Made by a program: the position numbers and the translations under genes
Part shown: positions 1 through 8,695 of the stretch, piece by piece
Layout of the letters: the number at the start of each line of letters is the position of its first letter
Numbering within the stretch: the stretch's first letter is position 1
The notes under the pieces: model-generated
Database searches by the model: none
What the model saw: only the letters and a program-made list of their open reading frames with translations
Told to the model about the DNA's origin: nothing
Assembly: GCF_018802765.1 (NCBI RefSeq)
Contig: NZ_CP069163.1
Location: 1,054,001-1,118,000 of the forward strand
DNA length: 64,000 bases
DNA from: Paludibacterium sp. B53371
GTDB lineage: Bacteria; Pseudomonadota; Gammaproteobacteria; Burkholderiales; Chromobacteriaceae
Direction of reading: 5' to 3'

Positions 1-36
1 ATGGCTTCTTTTATAGCCCAGACAGGGAGCATGCTC

Positions 37-654
37 ATGTCAGCCTTTCGGCGCGTATTGTTTTGGACCGCCCTGGCGGTTTCCCTGCCGGCGCTGGCCG
101 CGGATTGGGTGCTGGCCCTGAGCTGGGCGCCGGGCTTTTGTGCCACGCACGCCGGCAAGCAGCAATGCCGGGTGGTGGACGACTTCGCCAGCCATCACCT
201 CACCCTGCATGGTCTGTGGCCCCGGCAGCAGAACTGCCACGCACCGCCGCTGCATCAGGGAGATCTGCCTGCGGATCTGGCGCACTGGATGCCGGGGGTG
301 CAGGACGGCCTGGCGCAGCATGAGTGGCAGAAGCACGGCAGTTGCAGCGGCATGCTGCCGCATGCCTATTTTTCCCAGATGGTGCAGATGGCCGAACAGG
401 TCAGTCGCAGCAGTCTGGGGCGTTATCTGGCGCAGCATGCCGGCCAGCGGGTTACCCTGACCGACCTGCGGGCGGCGCTGCGGCCGGACTATGCCGCCGC
501 CAGCACCAGCGTCCGTTTCCTGTGCAGTGGAGAGCGCCTGCAGGAAGTGCGTTTCCATTTCAGCGACTGGTCCGGTCTGCTGGGGCATGGTGCCAGCCCC
601 GGCTGGCGGCCGGCGATGGAAAACGATCACTGTGACGATTCCGTCCTGCTGTGA
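37..654 (+). CDS. rna: Ribonuclease T2 family (RNase I-like), secreted
   Basis: Periplasmic endoribonuclease that cleaves RNA through 2',3'-cyclic phosphates. Seen: a hydrophobic signal peptide ending near ALA at about residue 21, then the two T2 catalytic boxes HGLWP (about 58-62) and HEWQKHGSC (about 95-103). His58, Glu96 and His100 are the expected catalytic residues. Cysteines are spread through the mature part, as expected for a disulfide-bonded exported enzyme. The frame stays open to base 1 with other ATGs at 1 and 31. GGGAG at 25-29 is correctly spaced only for the ATG at 37, so that start is preferred. The protein is about 205 aa, short compared with E. coli RNase I. It converges on the next gene. 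Confidence 0.88.
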   Translation: MSAFRRVLFWTALAVSLPALAADWVLALSWAPGFCATHAGKQQCRVVDDFASHHLTLHGLWPRQQNCHAPPLHQGDLPADLAHWMPGVQDGLAQHEWQKHGSCSGMLPHAYFSQMVQMAEQVSRSSLGRYLAQHAGQRVTLTDLRAALRPDYAAASTSVRFLCSGERLQEVRFHFSDWSGLLGHGASPGWRPAMENDHCDDSVLL

Positions 655-666
655 GGCAGGCTGTCA

Positions 667-1950
667 TCAGCGCATGGAGAAGGCCTCGGCATGGAAGCTT
701 GGCTTCTTGCCCCGGCGCCGGGCCAGTCCCTCGGCCAGTGCCGAGCCGAATGCCGTCGGACCACAGAACCAGACACTGTCGACCACCGGCAGCATGTCGG
801 CCTGCAGACGATCACCGCGTTCGCTGGCCAGCAGATGCAGCCGTACTCCGGTTGCCTGGCATTGCGCACGCAGCTGTGCCAGTTGGACCGCGTGCGGCTC
901 GGCCTGCACACAGTAATAGAAATCGACCTGATCCAGCTTGCTTCCCTGGCGGGCAAAGTTGTCCAGCCAGGCCAGGAAGGGGGTCACACCGATCCCGCCG
1001 GCGACCCAGGCCTGGCGCTGCGGCTTGCTGGCCGGCAGGAAGCGGCCATACGGCCCTTCGATCTGCACCGGGTGACCGCTTTGCAGGGTGTTCGCCAGCT
1101 TGCCGGTGTAGTCCCCCAGGCGCTTGATGATGAAGCGCAGTTGTCGCGCGGCATTGTCACCGTTGGCAATGGTGAACGGATGGGCGCCCTCGGCTGCGTC
1201 AAAGGTGACGCGGGCAAACTGGCCGGCACGGTGGCCCGGCCAGCCGGCATCCATCTGGCAAACCACTTCCAGCAGCTCGCCGGGCAGCGGGGTGACCGAC
1301 ACGACCTGGCCACGGTGCAGGCGCGACTTACCAATACGACCGGCCAGGACCAGGCCGGCAGCGACACTGCCGGCCAGCATCATCAGGGCAAACAGGATGC
1401 CGATCGGCGTCGGCCAGAAACTGCGCGGCAACAAGATGGCGCCATGAAATGCGCCGAGCAGGAACAGGGGGGCGAACAGGGTATGCAGCTTGCGGAACAC
1501 GCCGTACGGTACCAGTCGCAACAAGGCCAGTGCGACCAGTGCCAGCATGGCGTAGGCACTCCAGCTGCCGACTTCCCGGGCCAGACCGATCAGCGAAAAA
1601 CCGGCGTGGTGACCATGACGCATCAGGGGTTCGGCGCCGAGCGCCAGCAACAGGGGCGGTGAGAGCTTGATCAGCCAGTGGGCGGCCAGCAGGACACCGC
1701 TGCTGATCCCGAGGCGCTTGTGCAGGCGATACATCTGATCCAGCCCGCCCAGCCGGCTTTCCAGCCAGCCGGCGCGGGTGGCCAGCAGCATGGCGGTGCT
1801 CATGACGGCCATCAGCTGGATGCCGCTGAGCAGGACCAGTTGGTTACGCCAGGCCCAGACTGTGGCCGGGATGCCGGATTGTGCCAGACTGGCCCAGCCA
1901 AACAGCAGGGTGGTCAGTGCCAGCAACAGGGTAAGCGGGTATTTCTTCAT
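667..1950 (-). CDS. Ferric-reductase-like membrane flavocytochrome / oxidoreductase
   Basis: Predicted inner-membrane electron-transfer protein that would pass electrons from NAD(P)H through FAD to b-type heme. About 427 aa. The N-terminal 215 residues hold about six membrane segments with spaced histidines (YRLHKR, AAHW, RHGHH, RKLHT, AFHG) typical of the ferric-reductase/NOX transmembrane domain. The C-terminal half has an FAD-binding HPFTIAN motif, a nucleotide-binding GGIGVTPFLAW loop and the terminal FCGP motif of ferredoxin-NADP reductase folds. The start at 1950 is chosen because the upstream 12 codons lack a signal-like sequence and AAGG lies just before this ATG. The physiological acceptor cannot be read from sequence. 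Confidence 0.82.
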   Translation of the reverse strand: MKKYPLTLLLALTTLLFGWASLAQSGIPATVWAWRNQLVLLSGIQLMAVMSTAMLLATRAGWLESRLGGLDQMYRLHKRLGISSGVLLAAHWLIKLSPPLLLALGAEPLMRHGHHAGFSLIGLAREVGSWSAYAMLALVALALLRLVPYGVFRKLHTLFAPLFLLGAFHGAILLPRSFWPTPIGILFALMMLAGSVAAGLVLAGRIGKSRLHRGQVVSVTPLPGELLEVVCQMDAGWPGHRAGQFARVTFDAAEGAHPFTIANGDNAARQLRFIIKRLGDYTGKLANTLQSGHPVQIEGPYGRFLPASKPQRQAWVAGGIGVTPFLAWLDNFARQGSKLDQVDFYYCVQAEPHAVQLAQLRAQCQATGVRLHLLASERGDRLQADMLPVVDSVWFCGPTAFGSALAEGLARRRGKKPSFHAEAFSMR

Positions 1951-2082
1951 GATGAATGCCTTGGTACGAATCAATCTTGAGCGCATTCAAACAAGCGAAA
2001 CTTAAGCGAAACTGAGGAAGATGGTGCCGATGTTGCGAGATGTTGCGACAGGCGCCAATGGCAATATTTGTTGGCAAGCGGT

Positions 2083-2244
2083 TTACATTTCGGGCGGCAT
2101 GACGGGCTCGTGCCGGGGCTCGCCGGCTTCGCGGGCCAGCATGGCACCCTGAATGGCGTGATCGGCCTGGCTGGCGGCCTCGCCGTCATATTGCCCGCCA
2201 TGTTGCTGATACAGTCGCTGAATCGTTTCGGTCACCGGGTGCAT
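2083..2244 (-). pseudogene. N-terminal remnant of a PhnZ-type HD-domain phosphonate oxygenase (53 codons)
   Basis: Small frame starting one base after the phnM stop (TGAGATG). Residues 16-32 match the start of the HD-domain oxygenase family associated with phosphonate operons: Tyr19, Glu22 and His29 have the same spacing as Tyr24, Glu27 and His34 of PhnZ, where His34 is an iron ligand. The similarity stops after REAGEP and the frame ends 11 residues later. The HD dyad and all later iron ligands are missing, so it cannot be the oxygenase. It may be a decayed copy, or a short protein kept for another reason. Identification rests on recalled family residues; confidence is moderate. Confidence 0.55.
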
Positions 2245-2245
2245 C

Positions 2246-3382
2246 TCAGAACACCTTTCTGCCCTGACGCCAGACCTGCTGCACCAGCGGCACATCGCCA
2301 TGCGGTCGAACCTGGACCAGATCGGCACGCTGGCCGAGGGCAATCTCCCCCCGATCCTGCAGCGCCACCGCGCGTGCCGGGTTGCGGCTGACCGTCGCCA
2401 CAGCCCGGTTCAGCGTCCAGCCGGCCTGTGCCACCAGCAGGTAGGCACCATGCAGCAAACTGGCAGGGACATAGTCGGAAGACAGGATGTCGAGCAGATC
2501 CGCACGTGCCAGTTCGCTGGCGGCAATATTGCCGGAGTGGGAACCGCCGCGTACCACATTCGGCGCGCCCATGACGGTTACCAGGCCATGCCGGCGGGCC
2601 GCCGCCGCGGCCGCCAGCGTGGTGGGAAACTCTGCGATGCGCACACCGTCGGCCAGTGCCTCTTCGATATGCGTTTCATCCGTGTCGTCATGGCTGGCCA
2701 GGCAGATGTGCCGCTCCCGCGCCATGGCCACTACTGCCTGCTTGTGGCGTGCCGCGTAGCGCTGCTGCCGTTCGCGGCGCTCTGCCACCGCCTGCAGGAA
2801 AGTGGCTTCATTCCAGCTGACATTCTTTTTGGCGTAGTACTTCTGGTATTGCGCCAGATCGCGGTACTGACGCTGGCCGGGGGTGTGGTCCATCACCGAG
2901 ATCAGGCGCACAGCCGGATGGTCGATCAGCAGCTTCAGTTCGCCGAGCAGATCATGCCAGGACAGTTCGCAGCGCAGATGAAACAGATGGTCGGCACGCA
3001 ATACCCCTTCGCGCATGCCTTGATCAATGGCGGCGAAGGCGGTGTGCAGGGTATCCAGCCGGACACTTTCATCTTCCATGTCGCCGACCGACAGCGCATC
3101 GAAGACCGTGGTGATGCCGGCCGCCACACATTGCGCATCGTGGGTGACGACGGCGGGCAAGACCGGCCACAGCACGCCATTGCGCGGCATCAGGTGCTTT
3201 TCCAGATTGTCGGTATGCAGCTCGACCAGACCGGGCAGCAGATCATCGCCCCCCAGATCTTCGCCTTCTGCCAGCGGGTGGGAATGGACGGCGCTGATCA
3301 GGCCGTTGTCGATCTCCACGGCACCGCGCTCGATGATGCCGTCAGCCAGTACCAGTCGGGCGTGATTCAGAATGCGCTTCAT
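2246..3382 (-). CDS. phnM: PhnM, alpha-D-ribose 1-methylphosphonate 5-triphosphate diphosphatase
   Basis: Amidohydrolase-fold enzyme that removes pyrophosphate from ribose 1-phosphonate 5-triphosphate in the C-P lyase pathway. 378 aa, the same length as E. coli PhnM. Seen: [13 protein letters not shown] near residue 50, the equivalent of the metal-binding H-x-H/D strand, then MDHTPGQRQ and [10 protein letters not shown], which hold further metal-site residues. The frame continues upstream into phnL, but the ATG at 3382 overlaps the phnL stop by 4 nt and has AGGAG eight bases before it. Last intact gene of the phnGHIJKLM operon. Confidence 0.95.
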   Translation of the reverse strand: MKRILNHARLVLADGIIERGAVEIDNGLISAVHSHPLAEGEDLGGDDLLPGLVELHTDNLEKHLMPRNGVLWPVLPAVVTHDAQCVAAGITTVFDALSVGDMEDESVRLDTLHTAFAAIDQGMREGVLRADHLFHLRCELSWHDLLGELKLLIDHPAVRLISVMDHTPGQRQYRDLAQYQKYYAKKNVSWNEATFLQAVAERRERQQRYAARHKQAVVAMARERHICLASHDDTDETHIEEALADGVRIAEFPTTLAAAAAARRHGLVTVMGAPNVVRGGSHSGNIAASELARADLLDILSSDYVPASLLHGAYLLVAQAGWTLNRAVATVSRNPARAVALQDRGEIALGQRADLVQVRPHGDVPLVQQVWRQGRKVF

Positions 3383-4086
3383 GCGGCTTGCTCCTCCTGA
3401 CGTGCCAGCGGCACGTTGAAAATGCGGTTGGCGATGGCATCTCGGGTGGCTTCGTCGTGGAAAATGCCGACCAGTGCCGCGCCGCGCTGGCGTGCCTCGT
3501 GCATCAGCTCGATGACCACGGCACGATTGGCCGCATCCAGCGAAGCGGTGGGTTCGTCCAGCAACAGAATCGGCCGCGGCGCGATCATGCCGCGGGCAAT
3601 GTTGACGCGTTGTTGCTCGCCTCCGGAGAAGGTGGCCGGCGGCAGGTGCCACAGACGTTCGGCAATATGCAGCCGAGCCAGCCAGCGCGCTGCTTCGGCC
3701 AGGGCGGCCTCGCGCTGCCAGCCCCAGGCTTCGAGCGGCTCGGCGACGATGTCCAGCGCACTGACCCGCGGGATCACGCGCAGGAACTGGCTGACGTAAC
3801 CCAGGGTTCGACGGCGGACGGCACTGATCTGATCCGGGCGGGCTTGCGCCATGTCGACCCACTGCCCTTCATGCTGAATGCCGATCTTGCCGGACTGTAC
3901 CAGATAGTTGGCATAGAGGGCCTTGAGCAAAGTGCTCTTGCCCGCGCCGGAGGGACCGGTGAGTGCGACACATTCGCCGGCGGCAACCGACAGGGACACA
4001 TCAGACAAGACGGGCAGGCGCAGCCCGCCCTGCTGGTGCAGGACAAAGGTCTTGCTCAGGTGTTGGGCATCAATCAATAAGCTCAT
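3379..4086 (-). CDS. phnL: PhnL, C-P lyase ABC-type ATPase subunit
   Basis: ABC-ATPase-like protein required for ribose phosphonate triphosphate synthesis with PhnGHI. It is part of the cytoplasmic C-P lyase machinery, not a transporter. 235 aa. Walker A GPSGAGKS is near residue 42, signature FSGGEQQR near 152 and Walker [11 protein letters not shown] near 174. Like other PhnL proteins it lacks any linked permease. It overlaps phnM by 4 nt and starts 5 nt after the phnK stop. Confidence 0.94.
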   Translation of the reverse strand: MSLLIDAQHLSKTFVLHQQGGLRLPVLSDVSLSVAAGECVALTGPSGAGKSTLLKALYANYLVQSGKIGIQHEGQWVDMAQARPDQISAVRRRTLGYVSQFLRVIPRVSALDIVAEPLEAWGWQREAALAEAARWLARLHIAERLWHLPPATFSGGEQQRVNIARGMIAPRPILLLDEPTASLDAANRAVVIELMHEARQRGAALVGIFHDEATRDAIANRIFNVPLARQEEQAA

Positions 4087-4091
4087 GGGTA

Positions 4092-4865
4092 TCAGGCCTG
4101 AAGAATCGAGGAAACCAGCAGCTGGCTGTAGGGGTGTTGCGGGTCATCGAGGATCTGGTCGGTCAGCCCGGCCTCGACCACCCGGCCGCGCTGCATTACC
4201 AGCGTGCGCTGCGCCAGCAGGCGCGCTACGCCGAGGTCATGGGTGACCATGATCACCGCGATGCCGGTGTCGTGGACCAGCCGGCGCGTCAGGTCGAGAA
4301 AGCGCGCTTGCACCGAGACGTCCAGTCCGCCGGTCGGCTCGTCCATGAACACCAGACGTGGCTGTGTCACCAGATTGCGGGCGATTTGCAGACGTTGCTG
4401 CATGCCGCCGGAAAAGGCCGAGGGTTTGTCATCCAGACGCTCGCGGCCGATCTCCACCTGCTCCAGCCAGTCACCGGCAGTGGTCCGCAACTGACCGTAA
4501 TGACGCTGACCCAGCGCCATCAGACGCTCGCTGACATTGGCGCCGGCAGACACATTCATGCGCAGACCGTCGCGGGCGTGCTGGGTGACATAGCCCCATT
4601 CGCTGCGTGCCAGCCGGCGCCTGTCGGCTTCTGCCAGCGTGGTCAGCTCATGCTCGCCGCCATCCCGGTCATGAAAGCGCACAGTCCCGCCATCCGCCGG
4701 CAGCTTGCCTGCCAGCGTGGCCAGCAGGGTGGACTTGCCCGAGCCCGACTCCCCCACGATGCACAGTACCTCGCCCTGATACAGGTCGAAGTCGATATCG
4801 AAACAACCCTGACCATTGCCATAGTCCTTGTTCAGGCCGCGGACCTGCAGTATCGGCATGTTCAT
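4092..4865 (-). CDS. phnK: PhnK, C-P lyase complex ABC-type ATPase
   Basis: ABC-ATPase-like subunit that docks on the PhnGHIJ core through PhnJ and is needed for phosphonate cleavage in vivo. 257 aa. Walker A GESGSGKS is near residue 41, signature FSGGMQQR near 157 and Walker [11 protein letters not shown] near 179. The C-terminal [14 protein letters not shown] resembles oligopeptide-type ABC ATPases, as is usual for PhnK. The ATG at 4865 overlaps the phnJ stop (ATGA) and has AGGAGG seven bases upstream. An in-frame ATG 9 codons earlier lies inside phnJ and is not preferred. Confidence 0.94.
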   Translation of the reverse strand: MNMPILQVRGLNKDYGNGQGCFDIDFDLYQGEVLCIVGESGSGKSTLLATLAGKLPADGGTVRFHDRDGGEHELTTLAEADRRRLARSEWGYVTQHARDGLRMNVSAGANVSERLMALGQRHYGQLRTTAGDWLEQVEIGRERLDDKPSAFSGGMQQRLQIARNLVTQPRLVFMDEPTGGLDVSVQARFLDLTRRLVHDTGIAVIMVTHDLGVARLLAQRTLVMQRGRVVEAGLTDQILDDPQHPYSQLLVSSILQA

Positions 4866-5707
4866 GGCGTGACCTCCTGACGTTGCTGGCAATAGTCACT
4901 GTCCGAGCAGACAAACAGACGGGTACCGGCATCATCCGTGACGATCTCGTCCAGATAGCTGTCCTCGGCGCCACACAAGGCGCAGGCATGGGGCCAGCGC
5001 TGCACCTCGAAGGGATGGTCGTCGAAGGCCAGGCTCTCCACCGGCGTCCAGGGCGGAATGGCGTACAGCCGCTTCTCGCGTCCGGCGCCAAACAACATCA
5101 GTGCCGGGCTGCGATCCAGCTTGGGATTGTCGAATTTGGGAATCGGCGACGGCGAGGCCAGATAACGGCCATTGACCCGGACCGGATAGTCATAGCTGGT
5201 GGCGATATGGCCGAAGCGGGCGATGTCTTCGTACAGCTTGACGTGCATCAGGCCATACTCCTGATGGGCATGCAGCTTGCGCGTTTCGACCTCGGAGGCT
5301 TCCAGCGTCCGCAGCGGTTCGGGTTCCGGCACCTGGAACACCATGATCTGCCCGGGCTGCAGCGGGGTTTCCGGGATGCGGTGCCGGGTCTGGATCAGGC
5401 TGGCTTCGGTCGTGCGGCTGGTGGTGGCGACACCGGTCACGCGGGCGAAGAAGCGGCGGATATTGACCGCATTGGTGGTGTCGTCGGCCCCCTGGTCGAT
5501 CACCTTGAGTACATCGTCGCGGCCGATGATGCTGGCCGTGACCTGAATGCCTCCCGTCCCCCAGCCATAGGGCAGGGGCATTTCGCGACTGCCGAACGGC
5601 ACCTGATACCCCGGAATGGCCACCGCCTTGAGCAGGCCGCGGCGCAGCATGCGTTTGGTGTTCTCATCCAGAAAGCCGAAGTTGTACTGCCATTGGCCGT
5701 CATTCAT
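4862..5707 (-). CDS. phnJ: PhnJ, radical SAM carbon-phosphorus lyase
   Basis: Catalytic subunit that cleaves the C-P bond of ribose 1-phosphonate 5-phosphate using S-adenosylmethionine and a [4Fe-4S] cluster, in complex with PhnG, PhnH and PhnI. Seen: the near-invariant VAIPGYQVPFG and YGWGTGGIQ stretches, IPETPL, and the C-terminal cysteine set C-x2-C then C-x5-C (CALC ... CSDSDYC) that holds the cluster and the catalytic cysteine. Starting at 5707 (AGGAGG six bases before it) gives 281 aa, the E. coli length. The ATG at 5713 abuts the Shine-Dalgarno sequence. Overlaps the phnI end by 8 nt. Confidence 0.97.
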   Translation of the reverse strand: MNDGQWQYNFGFLDENTKRMLRRGLLKAVAIPGYQVPFGSREMPLPYGWGTGGIQVTASIIGRDDVLKVIDQGADDTTNAVNIRRFFARVTGVATTSRTTEASLIQTRHRIPETPLQPGQIMVFQVPEPEPLRTLEASEVETRKLHAHQEYGLMHVKLYEDIARFGHIATSYDYPVRVNGRYLASPSPIPKFDNPKLDRSPALMLFGAGREKRLYAIPPWTPVESLAFDDHPFEVQRWPHACALCGAEDSYLDEIVTDDAGTRLFVCSDSDYCQQRQEVTP

Positions 5708-6797
5708 GGCCATCCTCCTGCGGTTGCTGGGCCGCCGCCTGCTGGCGCAGGGTGCGGATCAGGGCCAGTTCGGCCTGGAAATCGACGTAGTGCGGCAACT
5801 TGAGGTGCTGTACGAAACCGGAGGCCTCGACGTTGTCGCTGTGATACAGCACGAACTCTTGCTGCTGGGCCGGGGCATGGCCGTCCTCCCCCAGCTCGCC
5901 GGCTCGCAGACTGCGATCCACCAGCGCCATGGCCATGGCCTTGCGTTCGGATTCGCCGAAAGACAGACCATAGCCACGGGTGAATTGCGGTGGCGCCGTC
6001 TTGCTGCCGGCAAACTGGTTGATCATCTGGCACTCTGTCAGGGTGATTTCGCCTATCTCGATGTCGAAACCGAGCTCGGGCGGGCAGACGCGGATACTGA
6101 TCTCCCCCATGCGGATTTCCCCGGCGAAGGGATGGCTTTCGGCGTAGCCGCGCTGGGTCGAGTAGGCCAGACCCAGCAACCAGCCTTCGTCGGCGCGCGC
6201 CAGGTTTTGCAGCCTGGTTGCCCGGTCGGTCGGGAACATCAGCGGTGAACGTGTCAGGTCGACTGGTTCCGGATCACCTTCCGGTACCGGCTCTGCTTCG
6301 ATCAGCCCTTCGCTGGACAGCGTGTCCAGCACGCTGGGCAGCGGGTGGGCGACCGGTGCATCGGCCTGCGGGCAGGGAGCAGGCTGCGTGGCATCGGCCA
6401 GGGTAAAGTCCAGCAGTCGCTGGGTGTAATCAGCGGTCGGGCCGAGAATCTGACCGCCCGGCACATCCTTGAAGGTGCCGGAGATGCGCCGCCGGACGCG
6501 CATATCGGCGGTATCGAGCGGCAGGCTGGTGGCCAGCCGCGGCAAGGTGGTGCGAAAGGCGCGCAGCAGAAACACCGCCTCCACCACATCGCCGGCCGCC
6601 TGTTTCAGCGCCAGTGCGGCCAGGTGCTCGTCATACAGCGAGCCTTCCTGCATGACCCGGGCGACGGCCAGGCGCATCTGCTGGCGGATTTGCGCCAGAC
6701 TGAGTTCTGTTTCGGCCGGATCTCCGCGCCGGCTGGCCGCCAGCAGATCCCACGAGCGGGCAATGGCCGTTTCCCCGCCTTTGACGGCGACATACAT
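5700..6797 (-). CDS. phnI: PhnI, nucleosidase subunit of the C-P lyase core complex
   Basis: Central subunit that, with PhnG, PhnH and PhnL, replaces the base of ATP with phosphonate to give ribose phosphonate triphosphate; alone it has nucleosidase activity in E. coli. 365 aa against about 354 in E. coli. The start MYVAVKGGETAI is typical of the family and GGAGG lies eight bases before it. A long central proline/acid-rich stretch (about 150-185) is followed by the conserved YGLSFGESERKAMAMALVDR and HYVDFQAEL. Three bases separate it from phnH. Confidence 0.95.
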   Translation of the reverse strand: MYVAVKGGETAIARSWDLLAASRRGDPAETELSLAQIRQQMRLAVARVMQEGSLYDEHLAALALKQAAGDVVEAVFLLRAFRTTLPRLATSLPLDTADMRVRRRISGTFKDVPGGQILGPTADYTQRLLDFTLADATQPAPCPQADAPVAHPLPSVLDTLSSEGLIEAEPVPEGDPEPVDLTRSPLMFPTDRATRLQNLARADEGWLLGLAYSTQRGYAESHPFAGEIRMGEISIRVCPPELGFDIEIGEITLTECQMINQFAGSKTAPPQFTRGYGLSFGESERKAMAMALVDRSLRAGELGEDGHAPAQQQEFVLYHSDNVEASGFVQHLKLPHYVDFQAELALIRTLRQQAAAQQPQEDGHE

Positions 6798-6800
6798 GGT

Positions 6801-7379
6801 TCAGCCCTCCTGAATGCGGGTGCTGCGCGGCAGACCGGCAATGTGTTCGCCAGCCAGCAAGATCACGTCCACCCCGCGCGGGAAGCGGGTATGGTTCTGC
6901 TGCCACTGGGTCCAGAAATCCGCCGCCAGACCGACGGCGCCAAAGCGGCGGCAAGCCGGAATACCCGGGCCGCAGCCCTCGATCTGCCGCGTGTTGAACT
7001 GCTCGACCTCGATCAGCAGGGTGGCCGATCGGTCGGGATATTCCGCCGTGCCGGACTTGAGCCCGGTCAGCGCGGGCAGCGGGCAGCCACGAGTCAGCAG
7101 AATGAAATCCGCCTGGGCTACATCGCGACAGATCTGCAAGCCGGTATGAAAGCGCAGGCTTTCCAGCGTGTCCGCAGGCAGGGGGGGCAACCAGACGGCG
7201 ACCTCCTGATCCACCAGGCTGTACAGCAAGGCGGCACTGGCCTCGCTCAATCCGGGCAGGGGCGGAGGCAGGCAGGGCAGGCGACGGGGCAACAGGGGTT
7301 CGGCCAACGCGCTGAGCACGGCGCGGAAGACCTGCTGACACTGATCGACCGGTTGTTCGAAAGCGGTATGCAGCATCAC
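6801..7379 (-). CDS. phnH: PhnH, C-P lyase core subunit
   Basis: Structural subunit of the PhnGHIJ core with a PLP-transferase-like fold but no known cofactor. 192 aa, close to the 194 of E. coli. The start region (FEQPVDQCQQVFRAVLSALAEP) and the end (GVDVILLAGEHIAGLPRSTRI) are the conserved parts. Two ATGs in tandem (7379, 7376) are possible starts. The first overlaps the phnG stop by 4 nt, which supports translational coupling. Confidence 0.94.
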   Translation of the reverse strand: MMLHTAFEQPVDQCQQVFRAVLSALAEPLLPRRLPCLPPPLPGLSEASAALLYSLVDQEVAVWLPPLPADTLESLRFHTGLQICRDVAQADFILLTRGCPLPALTGLKSGTAEYPDRSATLLIEVEQFNTRQIEGCGPGIPACRRFGAVGLAADFWTQWQQNHTRFPRGVDVILLAGEHIAGLPRSTRIQEG

Positions 7380-7831
7380 TCCCCCCTGACCATGGTAAAG
7401 AATTCGACCTTGCTGGCAGCCGCCTGGCGCGAGGCCTGCTCACGCCGCTGCTGCAGCGCCTGAGCCAGTGGCGTGATCAGGGTATCGAGTATGGCCGCCT
7501 GATGTTGCGGGTCCTGGAGTAATGCATCGGCAATGGCGATCAGTTCGGCATGATGGGCATCCGAGCCACGCACCCAGCCGTGTCCGGTCTGTGTGCCGAT
7601 GCGGCAACTGGCGCGGGTGACGCTGATCTCGCCCAGGTTGAAACGTGCTCCGCTGCCGCCGATCCGGCCCTGCAACATCACCAGGCCGGTTTCGCCTCGT
7701 CGCAACCAGATGGGGGCGGCAGCCAGCTGCCGCCAGGGTGTCAGCCGGGTCTGCAAATCGTCAGGCGGGCTGTTGGCCAGCACGCCCAACCAATGTTGTC
7801 GTGTCTGCATGATGGAAGGGCTCGTCACCAT
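7376..7831 (-). CDS. phnG: PhnG, C-P lyase core subunit; first gene of the operon
   Basis: Small subunit of the PhnGHIJ core. 151 aa against 150 in E. coli. Seen: TRQHWLGVLAN near the start, ETGLVMLQGRIGGSG, the histidine-containing RGSDAHHAELIAIADAL and the terminal KVEFFTMVRGE. An alternative ATG at 7810 would drop seven residues. Neither start has a strong Shine-Dalgarno sequence. The start codon lies about 20 nt from a PhnF-type operator at 7853-7862, so the operon is probably repressed by the divergent phnF product. Confidence 0.94.
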   Translation of the reverse strand: MVTSPSIMQTRQHWLGVLANSPPDDLQTRLTPWRQLAAAPIWLRRGETGLVMLQGRIGGSGARFNLGEISVTRASCRIGTQTGHGWVRGSDAHHAELIAIADALLQDPQHQAAILDTLITPLAQALQQRREQASRQAAASKVEFFTMVRGE

Positions 7832-7852
7832 TTCAAGAAAAATTCATATAAA

Positions 7853-7862
7853 CGTATAGACG
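7853..7862. promoter_or_regulatory. Probable PhnF operator in the phnG/phnF divergent spacer
   Basis: CGTATAGACG on the + strand, that is CGTCTATACG for phnG. It contains GTCTATAC, a full match to the GT-N-TA-N-AC consensus of HutC-subfamily GntR repressors, and shares its core with the TGGTATAGACCA type of site reported for mycobacterial PhnF. It lies in the A/T-rich part of the spacer where a phnG promoter would be. Confidence 0.7.
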
Positions 7863-7969
7863 ACTGCATGATAATAGCCGGCAAGCCGTTTTGAACATCA
7901 TGGGTCGATGAAGCTTTTGTGACGTTTTCGTGGCCAGGCTGGATGTCTGGTGACTGAGGGGGTGAAGCA

Positions 7970-8695
7970 ATGATAGAGCGTGGCAGTGGGGTCGCTGTCT
8001 GGCGGCAAATCGAAGATCGTCTGGCCGAGGAGATTGCCAGTGGTGCGCTGCGGGCCGGCGCGCAATTGCCGACCGAGTTGCAGCTGGCCGAGCGTTTCAG
8101 TGTCAACCGCCATACCGTGCGCCGTGCAGTGGCGACGCTGGTGGAGCGGGGCTTGTTGCGGGTCGAGCAGGGGCGCGGGACTTTTGTTCAGGACAATGCC
8201 ATCGACTACGCCATCAGCAAGCGCACGCGTTTTTCGCGCAATATGGCCAGCCAGAACCTGAGTGCCGAGGTGGAGATCATGGCGGCCGACACCCTGCCGG
8301 CGACGGCCGAACTGGCCGAACTGCTCGGTGTGTCGCCTGGTGCCGTGCTGTATCGCATCAAGACGCTGAGTACGGTTGAGCAACGTGTCATTGATTTCGG
8401 GATGGCTTTTTTCCCGGCCGAGCGTTTTCCCGGCTTGCCCGAGGTGTTCCGCCGTCTGCGGTCGGTGACGCTGACCCTGGCCGAGTTCGGCGTGGCCGAC
8501 TATACCCGGCGCTTTACCCGGGTCACCGCCCGTTTGCCGGAGCCGGAGGTGGTGGACTATCTCGGCATCCCGAAAAACCGACCGGTACTGCACGTCAAAT
8601 CCCTCAACGTCGATCCGGCCGGTCAGCCGGTTCAGTATGGCATCACTTGCTTCAACGGTGATCTGGTGCAGCTGGTCATGGAGGACGAGCACTGA
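7970..8695 (+). CDS. phnF: PhnF, GntR/HutC-family transcriptional repressor of phosphonate genes
   Basis: DNA-binding regulator divergent from the C-P lyase operon. 241 aa. An N-terminal winged helix-turn-helix (about 10-70) contains the family signature LPTELQLAERFSVNRHTVRRAVATLVERGLL. A C-terminal UTRA ligand-binding domain follows (about 90-235, GAVLYRIKTL ... PVLHVKSLNVDPAGQPVQYGITCF). GGGGG lies seven bases before the ATG. It is co-transcribed with the DUF1045 gene (start overlaps the stop) and phnN. Three operator-like sites in the window suggest its targets. Confidence 0.92.
   Translation: MIERGSGVAVWRQIEDRLAEEIASGALRAGAQLPTELQLAERFSVNRHTVRRAVATLVERGLLRVEQGRGTFVQDNAIDYAISKRTRFSRNMASQNLSAEVEIMAADTLPATAELAELLGVSPGAVLYRIKTLSTVEQRVIDFGMAFFPAERFPGLPEVFRRLRSVTLTLAEFGVADYTRRFTRVTARLPEPEVVDYLGIPKNRPVLHVKSLNVDPAGQPVQYGITCFNGDLVQLVMEDEH

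Noticed and set aside
3383-3862. Upstream extension of the phnM frame
   Set aside because: It is inside phnL. The ATG at 3382 has a Shine-Dalgarno sequence and gives the E. coli PhnM length.
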